A stretch of 64,000 nt of DNA from Microbacterium testaceum StLB037. GTDB taxonomy: Bacteria; Actinomycetota; Actinomycetes; Actinomycetales; Microbacteriaceae. The notes beneath the pieces were generated by a model that was given only the letters and a program-made list of their open reading frames with translations, was not told where the DNA came from and ran no database searches. Position numbers and translations under genes: made by a program. Below, in pieces: positions 26,271-33,764 of the stretch. Positions within the stretch are counted from its first letter, which is position 1, and each line of letters starts with the position of its first letter. The stretch covers positions 496,001 through 560,000 of the forward strand of contig NZ_VTQH01000003.1 of NCBI RefSeq assembly GCF_008763945.1, read 5' to 3'.

Positions 26271-28327
26271 TGACGTTTCTCCCCAGCTATGTGAACGGCG
26301 CCTGGTGGGCGCCCGAGAGCGACCCCGACGCCGCGGTCGTGCGCGACGCCTCGACAGGCGAGAAGATCGTGCGCGTCAGCACGCGCGGGCTCGACCTCGC
26401 GGGAGCCGTCGCCTTCGCGCGCGAGACCGGACAGAAGAGCCTCGGTGCCCTCACATTCCACCAGCGCGCCATGGTGCTGAAGAATCTCGCGATCGCGCTG
26501 AACGAGCGCCGCGAAGAGCTCTACTCCCTATCGGAGCGTTCCGGCTCGACCCGCCGCGACTCGCTCAGCGACGTCGACGGCGGTATCGGCGTGCTGTTCA
26601 CCTTCTCGTCGAAGGCACGGCGCGAGTTGCCCGCCGGGAAGGTTGTGCTCGACGGACCGATCGAACCCCTGTCGAAGGACGGCTCGTTCCTCGGCCGGCA
26701 CGTCTACACGCGCCTCCCGGGTGTCGCGGTGCAGATCAACGCCTTCAACTTCCCCATGTGGGGCGCGCTCGAGAAGTTCGCCCCGGCCTTCCTCGCCGGT
26801 CTCCCCACGATCGTGAAGCCCGCGACGCCCACCGCGTACATCGCCGAGGCGTGGGTGCGCATGGTCGTCGAGACCGGCCTTCTGCCCGAGGGCTCGCTGC
26901 AGCTGGTGAGCGGGAGCGTTCCGGGCCTGTTCGACCTGCTCGACCTCGGCGACACGGTCGGATTCACCGGCAGCGCCTCGACCGCCGAGCGCCTGCGCGC
27001 GCAGGCGAAGCCCGGCGTGCGATTCACGAGCGAGACCGATTCGATCAACGCCTCGATCCTCGGCCCCGACGCGGTGCCCGGAACCCCCGAATTCGACGCC
27101 TACGTCACGCAGCTGCTTGTCGAGCTCACGACGAAGGCGGGTCAGAAGTGCACCGCGATCCGCCGCGCGATCGTGCCGGAGGGCATGACGGATGCCGTGG
27201 CCCAGGCGTTGAACGAGAAGATCGCCGAACGCGTGGTCATCGGCGACCCGCGGGCCGAGGGCGTGACGATGGGACCCGTGGTCTCGGTCGAGCAGCGCGA
27301 CGAGGTGCTGCGGCAGGTTCGCGCCCTCACGGACGCCGGTGGGCGATTCGTCGTGGGTTCGACCCAGGCGCCCGAGGCAGCCCCCGCGGACGGGGCGTTC
27401 CTGCAGCCGATGCTGCTCGCCTTCGCGGATGCCGCGACCCCGGCCGTCAACGACATCGAGGCATTCGGGCCGGTCGCGAGCATCGTCGAGTACGCCGACG
27501 TCGCCGAGGCGGCGACCATCGTGGGCCGCGGCGGAGGGTCGCTCGTGACCAGCGTCGCCACCCACGACCCCGATGTCGCGACCGAGCTGCTCACCCGCAT
27601 GGGGGCGATGAACGGCCGCGTGCTCTTCCTCGACCGCGACGACGCCCGCACCTCGACCGGACACGGCGCCCCCGTGCCGCACCTCGTGCACGGCGGACCC
27701 GGCCGCGCCGGCGGCGGCGAGGAGCTCGGCGGCATCCGCTCGGTGCTCCATTACATGCAGCGCACCGCGATCCAGGGCTCGCCCCGCATGCTGACCGCGT
27801 TGACCGGGGTATGGCATCCGGGAGCCGAAACCGATTCCGCCGGGACGCACCCCTTCCGCAAGCCCCTCTCGGATCTTCGAATCGGGGATGCCGTGGAATC
27901 GGCCGAACGCGAAGTCACCCTCGACGACATCGAGGTGTTCGCGAACTTCACCGGCGATACGTTCTACGCCCACATGGACGAGGAGTCCGCGGCCGCGAAC
28001 CCCTTCTTCCCGGGCCGTGTCGCACACGGGTACCTGCTCGTGTCGTGGGCGGCAGGCCTGTTCGTCGACCCCGCGCCCGGCCCGGTGCTGGCGAACTCGG
28101 GGCTCGAGAACCTGCGCTTCGTCACCCCGGTGTCGCCCGGCGACCGCATCCGCGTCGCCCTGACGGCGAAGCAGATCACCCCGCGCGAAACCGACGAGTA
28201 CGGCGAGGTGCGGTGGGATGCCGTGATCCGCAACCAGGACGACGAGGTCGTCGCTCAGTACGACGTGCTCACGCTCGTGGCGAAGACGTGGGCGCCGGCC
28301 GCGCAGCCGGTGGCGGTGCCGGCATGA
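26270..28327 (+). CDS. paaZ: bifunctional aldehyde dehydrogenase / enoyl-CoA hydratase PaaZ
   Basis: Ring-opening enzyme of phenylacetate degradation: a C-terminal MaoC/hot-dog hydratase opens oxepin-CoA and the N-terminal aldehyde dehydrogenase oxidises the resulting semialdehyde. The 685 residues match E. coli PaaZ in size. The ALDH nucleophile is Cys294 in 'KAGQKCTAIRRA'; the MaoC domain, from about residue 540, has 'FTGDTFYAHMDEESA' with the Asp/His pair. I chose ATG 26270 because GGAG (26260-26263) is 6 bases away; ATGs at 26258 and 26267 are alternatives. Both active sites look intact, so toxic aldehyde should not accumulate. Confidence 0.93.
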   Translation: MTFLPSYVNGAWWAPESDPDAAVVRDASTGEKIVRVSTRGLDLAGAVAFARETGQKSLGALTFHQRAMVLKNLAIALNERREELYSLSERSGSTRRDSLSDVDGGIGVLFTFSSKARRELPAGKVVLDGPIEPLSKDGSFLGRHVYTRLPGVAVQINAFNFPMWGALEKFAPAFLAGLPTIVKPATPTAYIAEAWVRMVVETGLLPEGSLQLVSGSVPGLFDLLDLGDTVGFTGSASTAERLRAQAKPGVRFTSETDSINASILGPDAVPGTPEFDAYVTQLLVELTTKAGQKCTAIRRAIVPEGMTDAVAQALNEKIAERVVIGDPRAEGVTMGPVVSVEQRDEVLRQVRALTDAGGRFVVGSTQAPEAAPADGAFLQPMLLAFADAATPAVNDIEAFGPVASIVEYADVAEAATIVGRGGGSLVTSVATHDPDVATELLTRMGAMNGRVLFLDRDDARTSTGHGAPVPHLVHGGPGRAGGGEELGGIRSVLHYMQRTAIQGSPRMLTALTGVWHPGAETDSAGTHPFRKPLSDLRIGDAVESAEREVTLDDIEVFANFTGDTFYAHMDEESAAANPFFPGRVAHGYLLVSWAAGLFVDPAPGPVLANSGLENLRFVTPVSPGDRIRVALTAKQITPRETDEYGEVRWDAVIRNQDDEVVAQYDVLTLVAKTWAPAAQPVAVPA

Positions 28328-28803
28328 GCCTGCGGCCGATGATGCAGCGCGATCAGGCGTCGGCGATGCTCGGCATGGTCGTCGAGCACGACGCCCCGGG
28401 CGAGTCGCGCGTGTCGATGACGGTGCGCGAGGACATGCTCAACGGCTTCGCGATCACCCACGGCGGACTCGTCTTCACCCTCGCCGACACGGCCTTCGCG
28501 ATCGCGTGCAACGAGGATGAGCGAGTCACCGTCGCCGGGGGTGCCGACATCACGTTCTTGAAGTCGACCACCGCGGGGCAGACGCTCACCGCGACCGCTG
28601 CCCGCCGGGCGCGCAGTGGCCGCACGGGCCTGTACGACATCCGCGTGACCGATGAGACGGGCGACCTCGTCGCCGAGGTGCGCGGCCGCAGCATCACGAC
28701 GGACCGGCGGCCGCCGGTCCCTTCGACAGGCTCAGCGACCTCCACAACCGACCCCGCCCCCGAGCGCGACGACGCGCTCACGACCACGGAGGTGTCCCGA
28801 TGA
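28324..28803 (+). CDS. paaI: hydroxyphenylacetyl-CoA thioesterase PaaI
   Basis: Hot-dog thioesterase that rescues CoA from dead-end hydroxyphenylacetyl-CoA. The 159 residues start at ATG 28324, overlapping the paaZ stop (ATGA). The catalytic region is 'NGFAITHGGLVFTLADTAF' and the CoA-contacting strand 'ITFLKSTTAGQTLTATAARR'. The fold ends near residue 128 ('VRGRSITTD'). The remaining 30 residues are a Pro/Ser/Thr tail, part of which is encoded by a palindromic repeat at 28716-28740. Family members are usually about 130-140 residues, so the tail is an addition. Confidence 0.88.
   Translation: MSLRPMMQRDQASAMLGMVVEHDAPGESRVSMTVREDMLNGFAITHGGLVFTLADTAFAIACNEDERVTVAGGADITFLKSTTAGQTLTATAARRARSGRTGLYDIRVTDETGDLVAEVRGRSITTDRRPPVPSTGSATSTTDPAPERDDALTTTEVSR
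28716..28740. repeat. interspersed repeat (cttcgacaggctcag type) inside paaI
   Basis: A 25-base sequence with terminal GGTC...GACC and central 'cttcgacaggctcagcg'. From memory, closely related sequences are common interspersed repeats of high-GC actinobacteria, usually intergenic. Here it is read in frame as part of the PaaI C-terminal tail ('VPSTGSAT'). Only one copy was noticed in this window. Confidence 0.5.
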
Positions 28804-30110
28804 CCCTGACCGCCGCATCGCGCCCCGACTTCCTGGCATCCGTCGATCCGACCGGCATTCCTCTCGAGAGCCTGCGCGCGCTGCAGCTCGAGCGCCTGCG
28901 GTGGACGGTGCGCCACGCCTACGACAACGTCCCGCTCTACCGACGCAAATTCGACGAGGCCGGCGTTCACCCCGATGACATCCGCAGCCTCGACGACATC
29001 CGCCTGCTGCCTTTCACGACCAAGGCCGACCTGCGCGAGACCTACCCCTTCGGCATGTTCGCGGTGCCGATGTCCGACGTCCGCCGCATCCACGCGTCGT
29101 CCGGCACGACCGGGCGCCCCACCGTCGTCGGCTACACCGCGGGCGACCTCGACCGGTGGGCCGATCTCGTGGCGCGTTCGCTGAGCGCCGCCGGCATCCG
29201 CCCGGGCGATCGCGTGCACAACGCCTACGGATACGGGCTGTTCACCGGCGGGCTCGGCGCCCACGCGGGCATCGAGCGCCTCGGCGCGACCGTCATCCCG
29301 ATGTCGGGCGGGCAGACCGCGCGGCAGGCGCAGCTCATCCGGGATTTCGAGCCGGATGCCATCCTCTGCACGCCCAGCTACCTCCTGACGATCGCCGACG
29401 CACTCGAGGCCGCCGGCGTCGACCCGCGCTCGACCTCGTTGAAGGTCGCGGTGCTCGGAGCCGAGCCGTGGACGAACGAGATGCGGCACGAGATCGAGCG
29501 CCGCCTCGACCTGACCGCGGTCGACATCTACGGCCTCAGCGAGGTGATGGGCCCGGGTGTGGCATCCGAGAGCGCGCTGACGAAAGACGGTCCGCACATC
29601 TGGGAGGACCACTTCCTCCCCGAGACGATCGACGGCGACACCGGCGCCCCGGTGGCCGACGGCGAGCTCGGCGAGCTGGTGTTCACCTCGCTCACGAAGG
29701 AGGCGTTCCCCGTCATCCGCTACCGCACCCGCGACCTCACCCGGCTGCAGCCCGGTACGGCGTTCCCGGCGATGCGGCGCATCGAGAAGATCACCGGCCG
29801 CAACGACGACATGATCATCCTGCGCGGCGTGAACCTCTTCCCGACGCAGATCGAGGAGATCGTGCTCGGCATCGAGAAGCTGACCCCGCACTTCGTGCTC
29901 GAGCTTCGTCGAGAAGGACGAATGGATGCCATGACCGTGCGCATCGAGCGGCATCCGGCCCTCGAGCGCGAGGTGTGCGAGGCCGCCGGTGTGGTGCTGC
30001 AGCAGCGCATCAAGGTGCTGATCGGCACGACCGTCGACGTGCGCGTCGAAGAGCCGGGCGTGCTGCCCCGCAGCGAGGGCAAGTACAAGCGCGTCTACGA
30101 CCTGCGCTGA
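28800..30110 (+). CDS. paaK: phenylacetate-CoA ligase
   Basis: Adenylate-forming ligase that activates phenylacetate with ATP and CoA, the first step of the pathway. The 436 residues contain the P-loop 'HASSGTTGRPTVVGYT', the acceptor region 'VDIYGLSEVMGPGVASE', 'YRTRDLTRL' and 'ITGRNDDMIILRGVNLFPT' at the hinge, and the C-terminal 'LPRSEGKYKRVYDLR' that carries the catalytic Lys. The length is typical. ATGA overlap with paaI; last gene of the first operon. Confidence 0.95.
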   Translation: MTLTAASRPDFLASVDPTGIPLESLRALQLERLRWTVRHAYDNVPLYRRKFDEAGVHPDDIRSLDDIRLLPFTTKADLRETYPFGMFAVPMSDVRRIHASSGTTGRPTVVGYTAGDLDRWADLVARSLSAAGIRPGDRVHNAYGYGLFTGGLGAHAGIERLGATVIPMSGGQTARQAQLIRDFEPDAILCTPSYLLTIADALEAAGVDPRSTSLKVAVLGAEPWTNEMRHEIERRLDLTAVDIYGLSEVMGPGVASESALTKDGPHIWEDHFLPETIDGDTGAPVADGELGELVFTSLTKEAFPVIRYRTRDLTRLQPGTAFPAMRRIEKITGRNDDMIILRGVNLFPTQIEEIVLGIEKLTPHFVLELRREGRMDAMTVRIERHPALEREVCEAAGVVLQQRIKVLIGTTVDVRVEEPGVLPRSEGKYKRVYDLR

Positions 30111-30321
30111 GCCGGGTCGGGTGGGCCGGGCCGGATTCTCGGCGTCTCTCGTGCACAACGCAGGAGATCGGCGAGCCCGCGCCCGAGTCGCCCCGGGATT
30201 CGGGGGGTTGGGCGTGCCGCGCCGCCGGTTCTCCTGCGTTGTAGCCCAGCCCGCGATTCGGGGTGCCCGGCGCGGCTCGACGAGCGTGGGCGGTCTCGCG
30301 CTGCGGCGGGGGCGCGGCGCG
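30111..30321. repeat. intergenic inverted repeat (family C)
   Basis: A perfect 13-bp inverted repeat, acaacgcaggaga (30155-30167) and its complement (30230-30242), flanks 62 GC-rich bases between two convergent genes. The size and spacing are those of the other palindromic elements in the window, but the arm sequence differs. It may also end transcription of paaK or of the HAD gene. Confidence 0.6.
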
Positions 30322-30984
30322 TCAGGCCCCCGGGCGGGCGAGGGGGGTGTCGTCGAGGCCGACGATCAGGTCGCGGAGACTGTCGAAGACGGTGACCGCG
30401 CCGGCATCCTGCAGCTCTTCCGGGGAGAAGCCACCCGTGCGCACCGCGATCGTGGCGATGTCGGCCTTCGCCGCGGCGATGGCGTCCCAGGGGGAGTCTC
30501 CGATCATGATGCCGCCGGCTCCGGGTACGCGGCCGAGCGCCGTCTCGACGAGGTCGGGGGCGGGCTTGCTCGCCTTCACGTCGTCGGAGGTGGTCCAGGC
30601 GTCGGCGATCCCGCGCGCGTCGACCAGGTCGATGAAGCGCTCGACGTGATCGCTCTTGCCGGAGCTCGCGAGGACGACCTGGAAACCGCGCTCCTTCACC
30701 GCGACGAGAAGGTCGTGCGCGCCGTCGAAGGGGTGCACCTCCTCGATGAGGGACTCGAACTCCTCGGTCCATGCCTCACGAAGGGCCTCGCCGTGGGCGT
30801 TCTCGGTGCCGTCGTCGGTGAGCGATGCGACGAGCTGATCGCCGCCCATGCCGATCGCCCGATGGATGCGCCACACGGGCAGCACGATGTCGAACCGCAG
30901 GAACGAGCGGTACCACGCGAGGGCGTGCTGGTAATTGGTGTCGACGAGGGTGCCGTCGACGTCGAAGATCGCGGTGTCGGCCAT
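30322..30984 (-). CDS. HAD-family hydrolase
   Basis: Haloacid-dehalogenase-superfamily phosphatase, 220 residues from ATG 30984. Motif I 'IFDVDGTLVDTNYQHA' has the nucleophilic Asp, motif II is 'VVLASSGKSDHVERF', motif III Lys is in 'VKASKPAPDLVE', and motif IV 'IMIGDSPWDAIAAAKA' has the acidic pair. It belongs to the phosphoglycolate-phosphatase/beta-phosphoglucomutase type with an alpha-helical cap. The substrate is unknown. It lies on the minus strand between the two paa operons, with no sign that it belongs to the pathway. Confidence 0.9.
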   Translation of the reverse strand: MADTAIFDVDGTLVDTNYQHALAWYRSFLRFDIVLPVWRIHRAIGMGGDQLVASLTDDGTENAHGEALREAWTEEFESLIEEVHPFDGAHDLLVAVKERGFQVVLASSGKSDHVERFIDLVDARGIADAWTTSDDVKASKPAPDLVETALGRVPGAGGIMIGDSPWDAIAAAKADIATIAVRTGGFSPEELQDAGAVTVFDSLRDLIVGLDDTPLARPGA

Positions 30985-31052
30985 GGCCCCACGACACACG
31001 TTCCGAGGCGAGCGGGCACGCCCGTTGCGGTGCCGCACACCCTCCGGTACAG

Positions 31053-31078
31053 TTTTACTGAACGATCGGTCTGTAAAA
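31053..31078. promoter_or_regulatory. putative TetR-type (PaaR) operator of the paaA operon
   Basis: A 26-base near-perfect palindrome with arms ttttac...gtaaaa around tgaacgatcggtct; 17 bases are identical to the element before the thiolase gene. Its right edge runs into the aggag ribosome site (31077-31081) of paaA, so a bound repressor would cover the transcription start or the leader. Confidence 0.72.
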
Positions 31079-31088
31079 GGAGTCGACG

Positions 31089-32072
31089 ATGACGATAACC
31101 GCCCCCACCACGGATGCCGCGCCCGCCCAGGATGACGGCGAGGCGATGTTCGACGCCCTCATCGAGGCCGACGGTCGCATCGAGCCGCGCGATTGGATGC
31201 CCGACGCCTACCGGCGCACGCTCATCCGTCAGATTTCGCAGCACGCACACTCCGAGATCATCGGCATGCAGCCCGAGGGGGCGTGGATCACCCGCGCCCC
31301 GAGCCTGAAGCGCAAGTCGATCCTGCTGGCGAAGGTGCAGGACGAAGCCGGACACGGTCTTTACCTGTACTCCGCCGCGCAGACCCTCGGCATCACGCGC
31401 GACGAGATGACGCAGCAACTCATCGACGGCAAGGCGCGGTACTCGTCGATCTTCAACTACCCCACCCCGACGTGGGCAGACATGGGCGCGATCGGCTGGC
31501 TCGTCGACGGGGCAGCGATCTGCAACCAGGTGCCGCTGTGCCGCGCGTCGTACGGACCCTACGGCCGCGCGATGGTGCGCATCTGCAAAGAGGAGTCCTT
31601 CCACCAGCGCCAGGGCTTCGAGATCCTCCTCACCCTCATGCGGGGCACCGACGAACAGCGGCAGATGGCTCAGGATGCCGTGGACCGGTGGTACTGGCCG
31701 AGCTTGATGATGTTCGGACCCCCCGATGACGACTCGCCCAACTCGGCGCAGTCGATGGCGTGGAACATCAAGCGGTTCAGCAACGACGTCCTGCGTCAGC
31801 GCTTCGTCTCGATGCTCGTGCCGCAGGCCGCGGTGCTGGGGGTGACCCTGCCCGACCCCGAGCTGCGTTTCAACGACGAAACGGGACAGTACGACATGGG
31901 CGAGATCGATTGGACCGAGTTCCACGAGGTGCTCGCGGGCCGGGGGCCGCTCAACCGCCAGCGCCTGCAGAACCGCCGCGCGGCGCACGACGAGGGCGCC
32001 TGGGTGCGCGAGGCCGCGGCGGTCTACGCCGCGAAGAAGAGTGTCGCCCGCACCGAGACGGCGGCCGCCTGA
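31089..32072 (+). CDS. paaA: 1,2-phenylacetyl-CoA epoxidase, catalytic subunit PaaA
   Basis: Diiron oxygenase subunit that epoxidises the aromatic ring of phenylacetyl-CoA, working in a complex with PaaB, PaaC and the reductase PaaE. The 327 residues show the ferritin-like iron ligands: Glu in 'AHSEIIGM', 'QDEAGHG' (Glu86, His89) and 'KEESFHQRQ' with Glu and His172. The first 20 residues are a short polar extension. The start at ATG 31089 is fixed by aggag at 31077-31081. The operon order paaABCDE is the classical one, joined by stop/start overlaps. Confidence 0.96.
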   Translation: MTITAPTTDAAPAQDDGEAMFDALIEADGRIEPRDWMPDAYRRTLIRQISQHAHSEIIGMQPEGAWITRAPSLKRKSILLAKVQDEAGHGLYLYSAAQTLGITRDEMTQQLIDGKARYSSIFNYPTPTWADMGAIGWLVDGAAICNQVPLCRASYGPYGRAMVRICKEESFHQRQGFEILLTLMRGTDEQRQMAQDAVDRWYWPSLMMFGPPDDDSPNSAQSMAWNIKRFSNDVLRQRFVSMLVPQAAVLGVTLPDPELRFNDETGQYDMGEIDWTEFHEVLAGRGPLNRQRLQNRRAAHDEGAWVREAAAVYAAKKSVARTETAAA

Positions 32073-32377
32073 TGGCCACCCCCGGCGGCAGCCCCGCCGA
32101 GATCTGGCCCCTGTGGGAGGTGTTCGTGCGCGCGAACCGTGGCCTCAGCCACGTGCACGTCGGCTCGCTCCACGCCCCCGACGCCGAGCTCGCCGTGCGC
32201 AACGCCCGTGACCTCTACACGCGTCGCGGCGAGGGCGTGTCGGTGTGGGTCGTGCCGTCGGATGCCGTGACCACGAGCGACCCCGGAGCCAAGGGCGCGT
32301 TCTTCGAGTCGCCCGCCGGCAAGAACTACCGGCACGCGGTGTACTACACCGCTTCGGAGGGGGTGCCGCACCTGTGA
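32072..32377 (+). CDS. paaB: 1,2-phenylacetyl-CoA epoxidase subunit PaaB
   Basis: Small structural subunit of the epoxidase, 101 residues, with the family's conserved 'WEVFVRANRGLSHVHVGSL' and 'LYTRRGEGVSVWVVPS'. In the known complex PaaB bridges PaaAC units; no active-site residues are expected. It starts at ATG 32072, whose A is the last base of the paaA stop (TGATG), and ends overlapping the GTG of paaC. Confidence 0.94.
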   Translation: MATPGGSPAEIWPLWEVFVRANRGLSHVHVGSLHAPDAELAVRNARDLYTRRGEGVSVWVVPSDAVTTSDPGAKGAFFESPAGKNYRHAVYYTASEGVPHL

Positions 32378-33285
32378 GCATCTCGACTGAACACGTCGCC
32401 GCCGAGAGCGTCGACCCGCACGGCGTCGACCCGCACGGCGTCGACCCGCACGGCGTCGACCCGCACGGCGACGACCCGCACGGCGACGTCTCGCTCGACG
32501 CGCGCGAACTCTCCGCCGAGCTGGCCGGGGGAGAGGGCCGCGCCACCGACCCCGACGTGGCCGCGTACGCGCTGCGCCTGGGCGACGACGCCCTGATCCT
32601 CTCGCAGAACCTCTGCGGGTGGATCGCCCGCGCCCCCGAGCTCGAAGAAGACGTCGCCCTCGGCAACATCGCCCTCGATCTGCTCGGTCACGCCCGCTCG
32701 CTCCTGCGCTACGCGGGTTCGTACGACGACCGCAGCGAAGACGACCTCGCCTACTGGCGCGATGAGCAGGACTTCCGCAGCGCGTGGCTGTTCGAGCTTC
32801 CCAACGGCGACTTCGCCCACACGATCGCCCGTCAGCTGCTGGCATCCACGTATCTGCTCGAGCTGTACCGCGAGCTCACGGCATCCACCGATCCCGTCCT
32901 TTCGGCCGTCGCGGCCAAAGCCGAGAAAGAGGTCGATTACCACCGCGATCACGCCGTGCAGTGGACGCTGCGTCTGGCCGGCGGCACAGAGGAGTCGCGT
33001 CGCCGCCTCCTCGTCGGACTCGACGACACGTGGCCGTACCTCGACGAGCTGTTCCGCGACGAGCCCCTGCACGACCGGCTCGAGGGGATCGCCGTGCGCC
33101 CCTCGACGCTGCGCGGTCGCGTCGACGACGTGCTCACCGCCGTCCTCGCCGAAGAAGACGTTCCCGTCCCTTCGATGCCCGGCTCCTCGGCGGGCGGACG
33201 CCGCAGCGCCCACCACCCCGCGTTCGGGCCGCTGCTCGCCGAGATGCAGGTGCTGGCCCGCCGCCACCCGGGAGCGACATGGTGA
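32374..33285 (+). CDS. paaC: 1,2-phenylacetyl-CoA epoxidase subunit PaaC with repeat-bearing N-terminus
   Basis: Ferritin-like structural partner of PaaA, 303 residues, starting at GTG 32374 (GTGA overlap with paaB). The conserved part begins near residue 48 ('VAAYALRLGDDALILSQNL') and includes 'NIALDLLGHARSLLRYAG' and 'EKEVDYHRDHAVQWTLRL'. Before it lies an unusual 45-residue extension containing five tandem VDPHG/DDPHG pentapeptides encoded by a 15-base tandem repeat (32410-32484). PaaC of E. coli has about 248 residues. The extension is His/Asp-rich and probably unstructured; its length may vary by replication slippage. Confidence 0.93.
   Translation: MSISTEHVAAESVDPHGVDPHGVDPHGVDPHGDDPHGDVSLDARELSAELAGGEGRATDPDVAAYALRLGDDALILSQNLCGWIARAPELEEDVALGNIALDLLGHARSLLRYAGSYDDRSEDDLAYWRDEQDFRSAWLFELPNGDFAHTIARQLLASTYLLELYRELTASTDPVLSAVAAKAEKEVDYHRDHAVQWTLRLAGGTEESRRRLLVGLDDTWPYLDELFRDEPLHDRLEGIAVRPSTLRGRVDDVLTAVLAEEDVPVPSMPGSSAGGRRSAHHPAFGPLLAEMQVLARRHPGATW
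32410..32484 (+). repeat. 15-base tandem repeat in paaC (five units)
   Basis: Four exact copies of gtcgacccgcacggc at 32410-32469, then a fifth with one change (gacgacccgcacggc). In frame they encode VDPHG x4 and DDPHG. Because the unit is a multiple of three, gain or loss of units would keep paaC in frame. Confidence 0.97.
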
Positions 33286-33764
33286 CCGCGACACTCGAGC
33301 ACGCCCGCGAGGTGGTCGCGGCCGTCGTCGACCCCGAGGTGCCCGTGCTCACGATCGACGACCTCGGGGTGCTCCGCGACGTGCGCCTCGACGGCGACAC
33401 CGTCACCGTCACGATCACCCCGACCTACTCGGGGTGCCCCGCGGTCGACGCGATCCGCGACGACATCGTGCTCGCCCTCACCTCGGCCGGATTCGACCAC
33501 GCGGTCGTTCAGACGACACTCACCCCCGCGTGGACGACCGACTGGATGAGCGACGACGGCAAGCGCAAGCTCAGCGAGTACGGCATCGCCCCGCCCACCG
33601 GGCGCGCGCCGGCCGGCCCCATCCGGCTCAAGCTCAGCGTCGCCTGCCCGCGCTGCGGCTCCCTCGACACCCGCGAGGTCTCGCGGTTCGGCTCCACCTC
33701 GTGCAAGTCGCTGTGGGAGTGCCGCGCCTGCCTCGAACCCTTCGACCACTTCAAGGCCCTCTGA
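33279..33764 (+). CDS. paaD: PaaD, iron-sulfur assembly factor for the epoxidase system
   Basis: MIP18/DUF59-family protein needed for a functional epoxidase, probably by maturing the iron-sulfur reductase PaaE. The 161 residues have an N-terminal DUF59 domain ('VVDPEVPVLTIDDLGVLRD' and the motif Cys in 'TPTYSGCPAVDAI') and a C-terminal zinc-ribbon-like tail with 'CPRCGS' and 'CKSLWECRAC'. The ATG at 33279 lies inside the paaC end; a GTG at 33282 is an alternative with a longer spacer to gggag (33270-33274). Confidence 0.92.
   Translation: MVTATLEHAREVVAAVVDPEVPVLTIDDLGVLRDVRLDGDTVTVTITPTYSGCPAVDAIRDDIVLALTSAGFDHAVVQTTLTPAWTTDWMSDDGKRKLSEYGIAPPTGRAPAGPIRLKLSVACPRCGSLDTREVSRFGSTSCKSLWECRACLEPFDHFKAL

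Noticed and set aside
25618-28803. Long plus-strand frame overlapping paaH and paaZ in another phase
   Set aside because: Only its last part coincides with paaI; the rest is an out-of-phase reading of paaH/paaZ with Arg/Pro-rich nonsense.
32410-32484. CRISPR-like array
   Set aside because: The units are contiguous 15-mers in frame inside paaC with no spacers; no CRISPR array or cas gene is present anywhere in the window.
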